Assembly: GCA_030737875.1 (NCBI GenBank)
Contig: CM060921.1
Span: 403,102,192 to 403,166,191, forward strand
DNA from: Allium sativum
Taxonomy: Eukaryota > Streptophyta > Magnoliopsida > Asparagales > Amaryllidaceae
Reading direction: 5' to 3'
DNA: 64,000 bases
The position numbers were made by a program, and so were the translations under genes. Below, in pieces: positions 34,507 through 46,289 of this stretch. The notes beneath the pieces are model-generated. The model was not told the DNA's origin, made no database searches, and saw only the letters and a list, made by a program, of their open reading frames with translations. The first letter of the stretch is position 1. Each line of letters opens with the position of its first letter.

Positions 34507-34525
34507 TATATATATATATATATAT
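34507..34525 (-). promoter_or_regulatory. TA run, candidate TATA box of B left LTR
   Basis: On the minus strand it reads (TA)n then TATAAACCCG. The sister LTR has a shorter run at 52948-52960 (13 versus 19 bases). Confidence 0.42.
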
Positions 34526-35478
34526 GGTTGCTTTGATTTTTGTGGCGTTGGTTTGTCCATGGTTTCATTTCGATTGTGCTTTAAAGGATGCCACCGTTCT
34601 ACTTGTTTGTGGCTGAGAAAGACATTTCGTGGTCCTTTATTTGATCACAGATGTGAGTGGCTAAGTTGTAGGGATAGGAGATTTTAAGTTATAACATTTG
34701 ATGACCCTTCTATATGAAGTTCTGTTCTCATCCGGACGGCCAACGACAGAAATAAAAATACTGTTGTAATCAACGATGTGCCAGGATTCCAAAAATATAA
34801 TAATACCGGTAGTTTAACTCATTTTTGAAACCCCAAAATATTGATTACAGGGTGCATAACACTCCAAATAAAAAGTTTGCTTATTTAATTAATTAAAAAT
34901 TACAATAAAATTCTAAAAATTAAATTATCGCTGCGCCTCAAAAGAACCTCGTCTAAATTCGAACCCGCTATCTAGTTATATTTAGAACCCTTTTATAACA
35001 TAAATAAAGCGTCGCAAATTATAAAGGAATTCCACAGCGACTTTTCTGAAATTTGATTTGGACGTAAATCAAAATCTACACGATGAAATCCCGATTTTTC
35101 TCTCCTACTAGAAAGATATACTTCACCGGCTCCACACGTTTCTTGTTTTCACAGAAATCCGGCTTAAAATGAATCTTGTACATTCAGTTAAAGTTCAGAT
35201 CGCCAAATAGCGAACTGCAGCGCCATTTCGAGCTCGTTTATAATTATATTATAAACTATATGTTCAATTGTCGATGATTGAATATATTCGTTATTTAAAT
35301 TCAATTCTAAACTGAATTAAATATCACAGATGATCCAGTTCACACATATCGTCATTTCAGCCCATTCTGTTTATTTCAGAATTAAATATATTATTTAATT
35401 TATTATTTTTAATTAAATATTCACTCTTATTTTATTCAACGACCATGTAATTCACTAACCTACCATTATATAATTAAA

Positions 35479-35483
35479 TAAAT
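35479..35483. repeat. target-site duplication of A, left copy (TAAAT)
   Basis: It is repeated at 45221-45225. The empty site is visible in the right LTR of B near 53913-53930. Confidence 0.97.
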
Positions 35484-36801
35484 TGTAACGACCCGCATTC
35501 TACGCATCATAGGATCGTAGAATATTTATTTCTTTCACATACGAAGTCGTATGGTCATGTAACTTTGGGGGACGACTATTGGGGTCATTTCCCATGTTCA
35601 TGATTTTTCCCGATTTTTAAATGACCATTTTACCCCTAATTAGCACTGTTTTGGCCATAACTTTTGACTGGAAAGGAATTTTGACCTGAAACCACTTCCA
35701 TTGGCTCCGGATGATGGTTTCTCTTTCCGTAGAGTGGTCACATTAGTCAAACGGACTCACCGTTTGGGAGATATGGCTGAAACAAGTTTCAGATGGTGAA
35801 AAACAGCTTAATTGGGCTTAACCGGGTGATTAGCAGCTAGGCCCAGAGGGGAATTTCGGGTTTAGAGGTATAGGAGGACTGATTAGGGTTAGGTTATCAC
35901 TTTCATTTCAGTTTTGAGCCGCCACAAACCTTCTTCAGACCTTAGTAATGGCTTCCACCCTCTAAAACCACCCCAAAACACATTTTTAGTGAAGATTAAG
36001 CCTAAACTACATCAAAACAAGGCCAAATAGCAACAAAGCAAGGTTGGAGCTGCTGCTATACATAGGAATTCGACCCAAACTGAGAGTATTTCAGATTTGG
36101 TGTTTCATTTGTGGCTAAGGTGAGTGATTTGCATAGTTTTTGCACTAATTACGGTGATTAAGGGTAATTAGTGAAGATTAGCGAATTTATATGTAAATAA
36201 ATTCTGGAAAAATTCTTAAAATTCTAAAATAATGTTTTAAGGCTCTGTTAGAAATTTGGGTTAATTTCGATGTGTTTTGCTAATCGTATGCTTAAACATG
36301 ATTAAGAGGGATTATAGGAAAATGTGAGGTTTTAGCCACTTTTGATCCATTTTGGTTCATTTGAATTGTTGTTAGGTGTTTGTGGTTGTTCTTACATGTT
36401 GTTATGACTATTTGACATGAATTGTGATTGATTAGAATAGTTAGATTTGTCAAAAACGTCGTCGAACGGCGTAAACAAGTTGCTGGAAAAGTCGCAGAAA
36501 GTTGTGCAGGGCTTCGGATCGGATCGGATGAGGGCTCGGATCAGATATGTGAACTAGGCAAGAAACCTGACCCGAACTGGAGTTTGGCACATAGGAGGCT
36601 TGGCAAGAAGGAAGGCCGTTTGCTTAGAGTTGGAGTGGATTAGGGGATCGGATCGGAAGGATAATTGGAGGCCAGATCGGATCGACTTGGGGACGCAGGA
36701 ATCAGATCGGAATACGTGAAGAAATAAGGGAGCAGATCAGAGCACTGGAAGGAAGGACACCCGACCCGACCCGGAGGAGGACACCGACCCGACCCGAAGT
36801 G

Positions 36802-36885
36802 GACTACCGACCCGAACCGATGAAGGTGATGACTACCGACCCGAACCGATGAAGGTGACGACTACCGAACCGAACCGAATTCTAG
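36802..36885 (+). repeat. 29-bp tandem repeat in A 5' LTR
   Basis: Units begin GACTACCGACCCGAACCGAT at 36802 and 36831, with a partial third from 36860. The 3' LTR counterpart (44040-44118) is 5 bp shorter. Confidence 0.85.
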
Positions 36886-37485
36886 GACTGTTAATACATG
36901 ACAACTCTTCTGAAGACCCACTCCAATTCGATCAAACCCAAGATGCAAAGGAAGTCCAAATGAGAAGTTAGAGCTCAAGATTCAGACGAGAATCAATGAG
37001 TTCGCTTCATGGTTGGGCTTTGCCGCGGGACGCGTGCTAAGGGGTTTGCGATGTCTGTAGCTTTGGACCCCTATGATAGGGGGTACGGAGGCGGATTCAG
37101 GGCCATTATGGCATTGGTAGAACCAAGGGCTACGATCAATGAAATGGGTCATTGAAATGTTTGGTCATGACTCCATATGTTTAGCTTGGTCACAGCAAGG
37201 TTTCTACAAGTCGGGATCCGTCGTTATCTCAATTTGTCTAGTGTTCCAAGGTGGTAGATGTCGTACGCTTTACGCACTGAATGAGGGACGCGAGGATGGT
37301 TGCTATGGATGGTTTGTTGCTATCATTATGACATACACACCCCACCCCCGTATTCTTTACATTATTCATTATGGCACCTTAGAGTACTGTACGGTATGTG
37401 GCACTAACTCTTTGGTTGCAGGTCCAGGTTCAGGTATGGTTTAGTATACCTGTTATTGTTCTGTTTAGCTGCTTATCGCTCATAC

Positions 37486-37549
37486 CAGACTTTTTGTCTG
37501 ACCCAGAGTTTTATGTCTCCTCTTATTACTCTGGGTGCTCACACGAGCA
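37486..37549 (+). other. three-hairpin cassette H1-H3 in the A 5' LTR
   Basis: H1: CAGAC-TTTTT-GTCTG (37486-37500). H2: ACCCAGAGT (37501-37509) pairs perfectly with ACTCTGGGT (37528-37536). H3: TGCTC-ACAC-GAGCA (37536-37549). The three hairpins directly abut one another. No H0 counterpart is evident in A. Confidence 0.72.
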
Positions 37550-37989
37550 GACTAGAGACAGGTTAGCTGGTGATGCACGGGTAGATGATCCGGAGACGAG
37601 CAAGAGGCTTCCACGTAACATATATATAGTATTCTCCCTGTGTTGTTGAAGATCACTGCTTGGGCATTGGTGGTGTATCTTCTATTTTGGCTTTCTTTTG
37701 TTTAGAGACAGTAAATTTGGAAAATTGTAATAAGCTGTATTTTAATTTCCGCTGCTCTGATGATGGATGTTGATTATTAGTTATCAACTTATGCACTGTC
37801 TCGCCTGTTTTATGTCAAGTATGTTATTATTATATTTTATTCCATGCGCTGTGAGATATTCTACAGGTTCCTTGATTAGTTCATTTCCTTTCCTTTCCTT
37901 TCTTTGGCGACCGTTCCGTGCTAGTCGGGACATGTGTACAGTGCACTTCCGGAGGAAATGTAGGCTGGTGCGGAACGGGCCGTCACACT

Positions 37990-38001
37990 TGGTATCAGAG
38001 C
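37990..38001 (+). promoter_or_regulatory. A primer binding site
   Basis: TGGTATCAGAGC, two bases after the LTR, is complementary to plant initiator Met-tRNA. The following leader (about 38055-38085, GAGAGAGCGTATTTGTTATT) is shared with E. Confidence 0.95.
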
Positions 38002-38189
38002 TCTAGGTTGCGTAGTTAACCTAGGGAAGTTATCAGGAAGAGTTAATATACGTATACGAGAGAGCGTATTTGTTATTATTTTGGTTTTCAAAAGCTATAT
38101 ATATATATACTATTACTAGTATAAGGATGAAGTCGTACTGCACTAGCACCACTATGGAGTCGTTAATCATTTCCTTTTTCAGATTGACG

Positions 38190-41100
38190 ATGAGCCGATA
38201 TGTTAGAGGTACCGGTAGGGGAGCCAATAATGGGAATGCTGCTGACATGAGGACGATGTTTACTGACCTCATGAGAGAGATGCTTAGAGATGTGCAGAGG
38301 GCAGCTCCCAATGGTGGAAATGGTGGTGGTCCAATAGTGCAGGCGCCAAGAGTCGACTTCGCCAAGCTGAATAAGGATTATACTAGCCTTGGTGGGAAGC
38401 CGTTCCACGGAACGGAGTCGGCCACGGATGTTCAGGATTGGTTGGACAGTTGCGAACGTATCTTCGAGGATTTGGGTATCGAGGATGCAATGAAGAGAAA
38501 GCTAGCGTCCCGTCAGCTGCAAGGGCGGGCAATGAATTGGTGGAATGCTATAAAGGCAGCTACTCCCGAAGATCATATTACTTGGGAGCAGTTTAAAGCT
38601 CGCTTTAGCGAGAAGTTCATTCCAGCTGCTCAGAAGTCAGTGCTGTTTAAGAAATTCTTGGAGCTCAAGCAGAATGGCAGAGCTGTCTCGGAGTACATTG
38701 CTGAATTCGACACTTTGTCGAAGTATGGGTTATCTCTTATTGATACTGCCGAGAAGAAGAATGAGAAATTCATAACTGGTTTGGATCAGTACTTAGGGGA
38801 AAATCTTATTAACCACATCGATGAGACGTTTGAGTCGATTGTGGGGAAAGCATTAAGATCAGAAAGTCTCTACCCTAAGTCGAAGACTGAGGTTGCGTCC
38901 GCAGGTGAGCCAAAGCCACAAGCAAGTGGTGAAGGCAAGGGTGGTTCCCAGAATAAGAGAAAGCAGAATCAGACTAAGGATGGCCAGAAGAAAAAGAATA
39001 AGCAAGATGTTGAGTGCTTCAGCTGTGGTAAGAAGGGCCATTATGCTAGTAATTGTCGGGCCAAGCCAGCGGATAGGAAGTGCTTCAATTGTGGCCAATT
39101 AGGACATCACAAGGACAAGTGTCCGCAACCCCCTAAAGAAAAGCAAATGGTGAAAGCATACGCCCTTAATGCTATTCCTTCTTCGTCGAATGCCCCAACA
39201 GCGGCGGAGAAGGGAAAGAATGTCGTCATTCAAGGTATGCTTTCTGTTTATGATGTTCATGTTAGAGTTTTGTTTGATACAGGAGCTTCCAGTTCTTTCA
39301 TATCTAGTGACCTGGTAGATAGGTTGGGATTGGAGCCCGAGATTGTCGATAGACCTTTAGTAGTGACGAACCCGATTGGTGGTTCGACTAGCCTTAGCAT
39401 GATTTGTCGTAATGTGGTCTTATCGAGTCATGGATGCATGTTTGTTTGTGATTGCTTTGTTTTGGGCTTTACTGGGTTTGGCATTATTTTGGGAGTAGAT
39501 TGGCTCCAAAGATACGGGGTGGTGGTAGACTGTGAGGGCTTGTTGGTGACAGCTAGAGCGGATGATGGGCGGAGGATAGTGTTTGGTGGTCTACCCAGTA
39601 AGGGGGTATTGGCTAGTTTTCTAAACTCCCTTGACATTCCGCATAGTGAGTTGTCAGATTTGCCCGTGGTTGGCCAGTATCCGGATGTTTTCGAAGAAGT
39701 GACCGAACTTCCACCACACCGAGAGATTGAGTTTCGTATTGATTTGGTAAAGGATGCCAGGCCTATAGTGATGCCACTTCGTCGTATGGCACCAAGAGAG
39801 CAGCGAGAGCTCGAGGTGCAAGTCAGCGATCTTTTGAAGAAGGGATTTATCAGAAGGAGTGTTTCTGAATGGGGAGCACCAGTTGTGTTTGCTACCAAGG
39901 CGGATGGTTCCCTTCGTTTGTGTGTAGACTACCGTGAGTTGAATAAAGTGACGAGGAAGAACAAGTATCCTCTACCGCGGATAGATGATTTGTTCGATCA
40001 GTTGAGTAGCGCGAGAGTATTTTCTCAGTTGGATCTCGCGACGGGTTTTCATCAGCTTAGAGTGGAAGCTGAAAGTATAGCTAAAACGACATTTCGGACG
40101 CCGTCTGGATTTTATGAGTGGTTGGTCATGCCATTTGGGCTGACCAATGCCCCAACATATTTTGTGGATCTTATGAATAGGGTATTCAGGGATCAGTTGA
40201 ATAAGTTTGTCCTTGTGTTCGTTGATGATATTTTGGTCTATTCGAGGACAGAGGAAGAACACAAGGAACATTTAAGAGTAGTGATGGAGGTGTTGAGAAA
40301 ACACCAATTGAAAGCAAAGTTTTCTAAGTGTCACTTCTGGAAGAGGGAAGTGAGGTTCTTGGGCCATGTTGTATCAGAGAATGGTATTGCCGTGGACCCG
40401 GCAAAGGTGGCTACGGTACAGTATTGGCCTATGCCCAAGAATGCAACAGATGTAAGAAGTTTCTTGGGATTAGCTGGATATTATCGTAAGTTTATCCAAG
40501 GTTTCTCCAAGACAGCAGCACCATTGACCCAGTTGACCAAGAAGAATCAAGCTTTTGTCTGGGATGAAAGGTGCGAGAATGCATTCAAAAGTCTAAAGGA
40601 CAAGTTGACAAGCGCACCAATGTTAGTCATTCCTAAGGGGGATGAAGAGATGACGGTATACACGGATGCCTGTGGTACCGGACTGGGTGCTGTATTGATG
40701 CAAGGCAGTAGGGTTATAGCTTACGCAAGTCGGCAATTGAAACCGCACGAGAGAAGATACCCTACCCATGATTTAGAATTGGCAGCGATCGTGTTCGCGT
40801 TAAAGATGTGGAGACACTATCTCTTGGGAGAAAGATTTGAGCTGTTTACAGATCATAAGTCGTTAAAGTATCTCTTCTCTCAGAAAGATCTGAATCTCCG
40901 TCAGCAGAGATGGTTAGAGTTCTTAGCTTCCTATGATTTTGACATCGCATACACACCGGGAAAGGGTAATGCAGTGGCTGATGCATTGAGTAGAAGACAT
41001 GCCAGCTTAGGGGCTATGTTCCTTGAATGGAAGCAACTGGAGTACATCGCTGGGTATGATTTCAGACCAAAGTGCGAATTGGATCCAGAGATGTTAGCAA

Positions 41101-42566
41101 GTTTGACGATCAGACCCACTTTGATTGAGTGGATCGGCTCTAGTCAGAGGGACGATCCTAACCTATTGGAAATCATCTCCAAGTTAGAGATGGGTATCGA
41201 TGAGGAGATGAACACGTATGGGCTTGATCGAGATGGATGGCTTAGAAAGAATGGAAAACTTGTTGTACCCAATGTCATTGGATTGAGAGATGAAGTGCTT
41301 AGAGATTGTCATCACTCAAAGCTGACTATACACCCCGGTGGTAATAAGATGTATCGAGACATGAAGCAGACCTACTATTGGGAAGGGATGAAAAGAGACA
41401 TTGGGAAGTTTATATCCAAATGCATGAATTGCCAGCTAATTAAAGCCGAGCAAAAGAAGCCTAGTGGTTTGTTGCAACCATTAGAAATTCCCGAATGGAA
41501 ATGGGAGCAAGTCTCGATGGATTTTATTGATGGTTTGCCAAGGACTAGGTCGGGACATGATAGCATTTGGGTGATTGAAGACCGACTGACTAAAAGTGCA
41601 AGGTTTATACCAGTCAAATCGACCAGAACGGCAGCTAAGTTAGCAGAATTGTATATGAAGTGGGTAGTGAGATTTCATGGAGTACCCAAAAGCATTGTGA
41701 GCGACCGAGACCCGTTGTTCACTAGTGGGTTTTGGAAGAGCTTACAAGAGGCTCTAGGGTCAGAGTTACATCTCAGTACCGCATATCAACCTCAAACCGA
41801 CGGTCAGACGGAGAGGGTGAACCGTATTTTGGAAGATCTCTTGAGAGCATGTATATTGGATTTTGGTGGATCATGGGATGACCATTTGCATCTAGTAGAG
41901 TTTGCATATAATAATAGCTACCAATCCAATATCGGTATGGCTCCGTTTGAAGCTTTGTACGGAAGACCGTGCAACTCACCATCATGTTGGGTAGAGACTG
42001 GCGAGAAGTTTATGCTTGGACCAGATGTGGTGAGGGAAACTTCAGATAAGATTAAGATCATTCAACAACGAATGAAGGCTGCCCAAGATAGGCAGAAGAG
42101 TTATGCTGATAAGAGGAGAAGAGACCTAAAATTCTCCGTTGGTGACTTGGTGTTTGTCAAGATTTCTCCGTTGAAGAGCGTAATACGATTTGGCAGGAGA
42201 GGCAAGTTGGCACCAAGATTTGTTGGCCCATTCCCTGTTCTTGAGCTAGTCGGGAATTTGGCATATAGAATTAACTTACCAGAGAAGATGGCAGGAGTTC
42301 ACAACGTATTTCATGTTTCCCAACTAAGGAAGTTCGTTCACGACTCAGATATGACTATTTCACCTGATCAGTTAGAGGACTTCGAAGTAGAACCCGAGGC
42401 GGTTGGGAACCGCAAGCCGGCCCGTATTGTTGAACACGACATGAAGCAACTTCGAAGGAAGGCGGTGAAGCTAGTCAAAGTTCAGTGGGGCGAGGACGAG
42501 AATGATTGTACTTGGGAGACAGAGGAGAACATTAGGAAGGCACACCCAGAACTCTTTGCCTGGTAA
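38190..42566 (+). CDS. Gag-Pol polyprotein of element A (chromovirus)
   Basis: This single uninterrupted frame encodes the capsid and all enzymes of the element. I chose the Met at 38190 ([11 protein letters not shown]..., 1458 residues) because it starts the hydrophilic Gag. The frame also allows a Met at 38070, but those 40 residues look like leader. Domains by approximate residue: Gag with [11 protein letters not shown] and NWWNAI motifs (60-150); two intact CCHC knuckles (276-289, 298-311); protease DTGAS (Asp 363); RT with FVDDILVYS (Asp 679, 680); RNase H with YTDACG (826); integrase zinc finger H1041, H~1048, C1078, C1081; integrase core D1111, D1172, E1208 (DX35E); GPF motif (about 1343); C-terminal chromodomain (about 1408-1455). 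All catalytic residues checked are present, so the protein may be functional. Gag and Pol are fused in frame, as is usual in this group. Confidence 0.96.
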   Translation: MSRYVRGTGRGANNGNAADMRTMFTDLMREMLRDVQRAAPNGGNGGGPIVQAPRVDFAKLNKDYTSLGGKPFHGTESATDVQDWLDSCERIFEDLGIEDAMKRKLASRQLQGRAMNWWNAIKAATPEDHITWEQFKARFSEKFIPAAQKSVLFKKFLELKQNGRAVSEYIAEFDTLSKYGLSLIDTAEKKNEKFITGLDQYLGENLINHIDETFESIVGKALRSESLYPKSKTEVASAGEPKPQASGEGKGGSQNKRKQNQTKDGQKKKNKQDVECFSCGKKGHYASNCRAKPADRKCFNCGQLGHHKDKCPQPPKEKQMVKAYALNAIPSSSNAPTAAEKGKNVVIQGMLSVYDVHVRVLFDTGASSSFISSDLVDRLGLEPEIVDRPLVVTNPIGGSTSLSMICRNVVLSSHGCMFVCDCFVLGFTGFGIILGVDWLQRYGVVVDCEGLLVTARADDGRRIVFGGLPSKGVLASFLNSLDIPHSELSDLPVVGQYPDVFEEVTELPPHREIEFRIDLVKDARPIVMPLRRMAPREQRELEVQVSDLLKKGFIRRSVSEWGAPVVFATKADGSLRLCVDYRELNKVTRKNKYPLPRIDDLFDQLSSARVFSQLDLATGFHQLRVEAESIAKTTFRTPSGFYEWLVMPFGLTNAPTYFVDLMNRVFRDQLNKFVLVFVDDILVYSRTEEEHKEHLRVVMEVLRKHQLKAKFSKCHFWKREVRFLGHVVSENGIAVDPAKVATVQYWPMPKNATDVRSFLGLAGYYRKFIQGFSKTAAPLTQLTKKNQAFVWDERCENAFKSLKDKLTSAPMLVIPKGDEEMTVYTDACGTGLGAVLMQGSRVIAYASRQLKPHERRYPTHDLELAAIVFALKMWRHYLLGERFELFTDHKSLKYLFSQKDLNLRQQRWLEFLASYDFDIAYTPGKGNAVADALSRRHASLGAMFLEWKQLEYIAGYDFRPKCELDPEMLASLTIRPTLIEWIGSSQRDDPNLLEIISKLEMGIDEEMNTYGLDRDGWLRKNGKLVVPNVIGLRDEVLRDCHHSKLTIHPGGNKMYRDMKQTYYWEGMKRDIGKFISKCMNCQLIKAEQKKPSGLLQPLEIPEWKWEQVSMDFIDGLPRTRSGHDSIWVIEDRLTKSARFIPVKSTRTAAKLAELYMKWVVRFHGVPKSIVSDRDPLFTSGFWKSLQEALGSELHLSTAYQPQTDGQTERVNRILEDLLRACILDFGGSWDDHLHLVEFAYNNSYQSNIGMAPFEALYGRPCNSPSCWVETGEKFMLGPDVVRETSDKIKIIQQRMKAAQDRQKSYADKRRRDLKFSVGDLVFVKISPLKSVIRFGRRGKLAPRFVGPFPVLELVGNLAYRINLPEKMAGVHNVFHVSQLRKFVHDSDMTISPDQLEDFEVEPEAVGNRKPARIVEHDMKQLRRKAVKLVKVQWGEDENDCTWETEENIRKAHPELFAW

Positions 42567-42686
42567 GATTTTGACTTCGATTTAGTTTTCCGCATGCTAG
42601 GATAGACTTGTTTGCTTGTTTTGCATAATTGATTGTTGTATGTGGTTGTTAGGCATGTGGGATCCTTTGTATGTTTTGGGTTAAGG

Positions 42687-42721
42687 AATTTCGGGGGCGA
42701 AATTTCTTAAGGGGAGGAGAG
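42687..42721 (+). promoter_or_regulatory. A pre-tract hairpin and polypurine tract
   Basis: AATTTCG-GGGG-CGAAATT (42687-42704) is followed by AAGGGGAGGAGAG (42709-42721), which abuts the 3' LTR and primes plus-strand synthesis. Confidence 0.88.
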
Positions 42722-45220
42722 TGTAACGACCCGCATTCTACGCATCATAGGATCGTAGAATATTTATTTCTTTCACATACGAAGTCGTATGGTCATGTAA
42801 CTTTGGGGGACGACTATTGGGGTCATTTCCCATGTTCATGATTTTTCCCGATTTTTAAATGACCATTTTACCCCTAGTTGGCACTGTTTTGGCCATAACT
42901 TTTGACTGGAAAGGAATTTTGACCTGAAACCACTTCCATTGGCTCCGGATGATGGTTTCTCTTTCCGTAGAGTGGTCACATTAGTCAAACTGACTCACCG
43001 TTTGGGAGATATGGCTGAAACAAGTTTCAGATGGTGAAAAACAGCTTAATTGGGCTTAACCGGGTGATTAGCAGCTAGGCCCAGAGGGGAATTTCGGGTT
43101 TAGAGGTATAGGAGGACTGATTAGGGTTAGGTTATCACTTTCATTTCAGTTTTGAGCCGCCACAAACCTTCTTCAGACCTTAGTAATGGCTTCCACCCTC
43201 TAAAACCACCCCAAAACACATTTTTAGTGAAGATTAAGCCTAAACTACATCAAAACAAGGCCAAATAGCAACAAAGCAAGGTTGGAGCTGCTGCTATACA
43301 TAGGAATTCGACCCAAACTGAGAGTATTTCAGATTTGGTGTTTCATTTGTGGCTAAGGTGAGTGATTTGCATAGTTTTTGCACTAATTACGGTGATTAAG
43401 GGTAATTAGTGAAGATTAGCGAATTTATATGTAAATAAATTCTGGAAAAATTCTTAAAATTCTAAAATAATGTTTTAAGGCTCTGTTAGAAATTTGGGTT
43501 AATTTCGATGTGTTTTGCTAATCGTATGCTTAAACATGATTAAGAGGGATTATAGGAAAATGTGAGGTTTTAGCCACTTTTGATCCATTTTGGTTCATTT
43601 GAATTGTTGTTAGGTGTTTGTGGTTGTTCTTACATGTTGTTATGACTATTTGACATGAATTGTGATTGATTAGAATAGTTAGATTTGTCAAAAACGTCGT
43701 CGAACGGCGTAAACAAGTTGCTGGAAAAGTCGCAGAAAGTTGTGCAGGGCTTCGGATCGGATCGGATGGGGGCTCGGATCGGATATGTGAACTGGGCAAG
43801 AAACCCGACCCGAACCGGAGTTTGGCACATAGGAGGCTTGGCAAGAAGGAAGGCCGTTTGCTTAGAGTTGGAGTGGATGAGGGGATCGGATCGGAAGGAT
43901 AATTGGAGGCCAGATCGGATCGACTTGGGGATGCAGGAATCGGATCGGAATACGTGAAGAAATAAGGGAGCAGATCGGAGCACTGGAAGGAAGGACACCC
44001 GACCCGACCCGGAGGAGGACACCGACCCGACCCGAAGTGGACTACCGACCCGAACCGATGAAGGTGATGACTACCGACCTGAACCGATGAAGGTGACGAC
44101 TACCGAACCGAATTCTAGGACTGTTAATACGTGACAACTCTTCTGAAGACCCGCTCCAATTCGATCAAACCCGAGATGCAAAGGAAGTCCAAATGAGAAG
44201 TTAGAGCTCAAGATTCAGACGGGAATCAATGAGTTCGCTTCATGGTTGGGCTTTGCCGCGGGACGCGTGCTAAGGTGTTTGCAATGTCTGTAGCTTTGGA
44301 CCCCTATGGTAGGGGGTACGGAGGCGGATTCAGGGCCATTATGGCATTGGTAGAACCAAGGGCTACGATCAATGAAATGGGTCATTGAAATGTTTGGTCA
44401 TGACTCCATATGTTTAGCTTGGTCACAGCAGGGTTTCTACAAGTCAGGATCCGTCGTTATCTCAATTTGTCTAGTGTTCCAAGGTGGTAGATGTCGTACG
44501 CTTTACGCACTGAATGAGGGACGCGAGGATGGTTGCTATGGATGGTTTGTTGCTATCATTATGACATACACACCCTACCCCCGTATTCTTTACACTATTC
44601 ATTATGGCACCTTAGAGTACTGTACGGTATGTGGCACTAACTCTTTGGTTGCAGGTCCAGGTTCAGGTATGGTTTAGTATACCTGTTATTGTTCTGTTTA
44701 GCTGCTTATCGCTCATACCAGACTTTTTGTCTGACCCAGAGTTTTATGTCTCCTCTTATTACTCTGGGTGCTCACACGAGCAGACTAGAGACAGGTTAGC
44801 TGGTGATGCACGGGTAGATGATCCGGAGACGAGCAAGAGGCTTCCACGTAACATATATATAGTATTCTCCCTGTGTTGTTGAAGATCACTGCTTGGGCAT
44901 TGGTGGTGTATCTTCTATTTTGGCTTTCTTTTGTTTAGAGACAGTAAATTTGGAAAATTGTAATAAGCTGTATTTGAATTTCCGCTGCTCTGATGATGGA
45001 TGTTGATTATTAGTTATCAGCTTATGCACTGTCTCGCCCGTTTTATGTCAAGTATGTTAATATTATATTTTATTCCATGCGCTGTGAGATATTCTACAGG
45101 TTCCTTGATTAGTTCATTTCCTTTCCTTTCCTTTCTTTGGCGACCGTTCCGTGCTAGTCGGGACATGTGTACAGTGCACTTCCGAAGGAAATGTAGGCTG
45201 GTGCGGAGCGGGCCATCACA
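42722..45220 (+). repeat. A 3' LTR
   Basis: This is the sister of 35484-37987. Tandem repeat at 44040-44118 and cassette at 44719-44782. Between the LTRs many differences are A or T in the 5' copy where the 3' copy has G or C, clustered in the CpG-rich part (36530-37080 against 43770-44310). Confidence 0.96.
44719..44782 (+). other. three-hairpin cassette H1-H3 in the A 3' LTR
   Basis: H1 44719-44733, H2 arms 44734-44742 and 44761-44769, H3 44769-44782. It is identical in sequence to the 5' LTR cassette. Confidence 0.72.
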
Positions 45221-45225
45221 TAAAT
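45221..45225. repeat. target-site duplication of A, right copy (TAAAT)
   Basis: It matches 35479-35483. B LTR text continues after it. Confidence 0.97.
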
Positions 45226-45260
45226 TAATCATAATACCCCTGCCAATGCGGGTCATTACA

Positions 45261-45296
45261 ATCTTCCCCACTTAAAATAATTTCGTCCTCGAAATT
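45261..45296 (-). promoter_or_regulatory. B polypurine tract and pre-tract hairpin
   Basis: On the minus strand AAGTGGGGAAGAT abuts the LTR (45273-45261). AATTTCG-AGGA-CGAAATT, a perfect 7-bp stem, spans 45279-45296. Confidence 0.87.
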
Positions 45297-46289
45297 GCTA
45301 GAAGGTAGAGGACGACCCTATCGACTTGTTAGATCATATTCGTTCACTTCTTAACTTCAGTTTCAACTGAACCAATTTAAATTTAATTAAATTGTTAATT
45401 AATTCTTATCAACGAAAATTTTCAAAAATCCTGAAAATTTTCTAACGTCTTAACTCTTCAAAAAATTTCGCCAGCACCTCCTTTGTACTGGTCAATACGT
45501 CAAACTCCAACTCGCCTCTCTGGGCCATCTCCAACTCAAAAGAAAACCAAACAGCCAAGTGGCTTGCCAATTCGGCTCATAAATCTTATCTCCAATAGAA
45601 ATATAAACTTGTACCTTTTGTCCGCATATCTTTTTATCCTTTCCACCTGTTATCAATTCAGCGGATACAAGGGTCATCCCAATCAAATCCCCATCTGCTT
45701 TTATCCACGACACAACCATTCGCTTATATCCTAAGTCGAATTTTATTTCAAATTCGAGTTCCATTCTCGATTTCAAACTCTTAACTTCCCAATCCAATTT
45801 TCATTTCAGATTCCTATCTTGACAATCCAATTTTATTCAAGAATAAATTTTTCCTGATATCGTTCTATTTCCATTCAGTTCTCACTTAACTGTTTCAATT
45901 CAATTTCAGCTTACTTCCGCAAACTTCTATTTAAATTTGTTCTTAATCCAAACAGTCTCTTCCTGGGAATTTTAAACAGTTTACTTTTTCAAAAATCAAA
46001 TTTTCCTTTTTGAAATTCAACTGAGCCCATGATCAATATTCCATTTGTTAAATCACTTCTCTATTTCTTTATCAATATTTGTTAACCAAATATTTTCAAT
46101 AACCATATTGGCCTTTTATGTTATTGGGAAAACGTTTCGGAATATCGCCTTCCTTTATTTTCTAACTTCAATAACCTTTAAAATCCTATTTATAATTGGA
46201 AAATACTCCAATTACTTATCTCTTTTCCGATCTCGTTTATTTCTATACTTAGGAAATATTCTTTATTCTATTTCCAAGTTTACACTTAT

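Larger units (their letters stand above)
35484..37987 (+). repeat. A 5' LTR
   Basis: It starts TGTAACGACCCGC and ends CCGTCACA. It contains GATCGGATCGGAT-rich text (36510-36720), a 29-bp tandem repeat (36802-36885), the three-hairpin cassette (37486-37549), and GCGCTGTGAGATATTCT (37846-37862) matching the other families. Open frames inside it (36428-36643, 37139-37444, 37398-37649) are not recognised as genes. No clear TATA box was found. Confidence 0.96.
35484..45220 (+). mobile_element. Element A: complete chromovirus-type Ty3/gypsy retrotransposon
   Basis: The 5' LTR is 35484-37987, the interior 37988-42721 and the 3' LTR 42722-45220, 9737 bp in all, with target duplication TAAAT. The primer site, polypurine tract and a single uninterrupted Gag-Pol frame are all present. 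The LTRs are 2504 and 2499 bp. The 5-bp difference falls in a short tandem repeat, and only three mismatches were seen in the first ~900 bp. It is the youngest layer of the nest. Domain order (protease, RT, RNase H, integrase, chromodomain) is that of chromoviruses; Tekay/Del is the closest fit from memory but was not tested. Confidence 0.96.
30141..45260 (-). repeat. B left LTR (3' LTR in element orientation), interrupted by A
   Basis: The segments are 30141-35483 and 45226-45260. Continuity is proved by the right LTR, where the text across 53911-53930 is uninterrupted. Element-direction order: U3 block (35260-34780); TA run (34525-34507); G/C-rich stretch (34320-33340); conserved GGAGGAATCC hairpin (33044-33022); 36-bp and 44-bp arrays (32797-32220); the block shared with D and E (31500-30420) with hairpins; LTR end. 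No gene is seen. Small frames such as 33591-33830 are present identically in both LTRs but resemble nothing I recognise. Confidence 0.93.

Noticed and set aside
37139..37649. Open frames of 101 and 83 residues in both A LTRs
   Set aside because: Present twice only because LTRs are near-identical. They overlap the hairpin cassette, with no recognisable domain.
37990..38001. tRNA gene fragments at TGGTATCAGAGC sites
   Set aside because: Only the 12-base primer site is present, always two bases from an LTR, with no cloverleaf.
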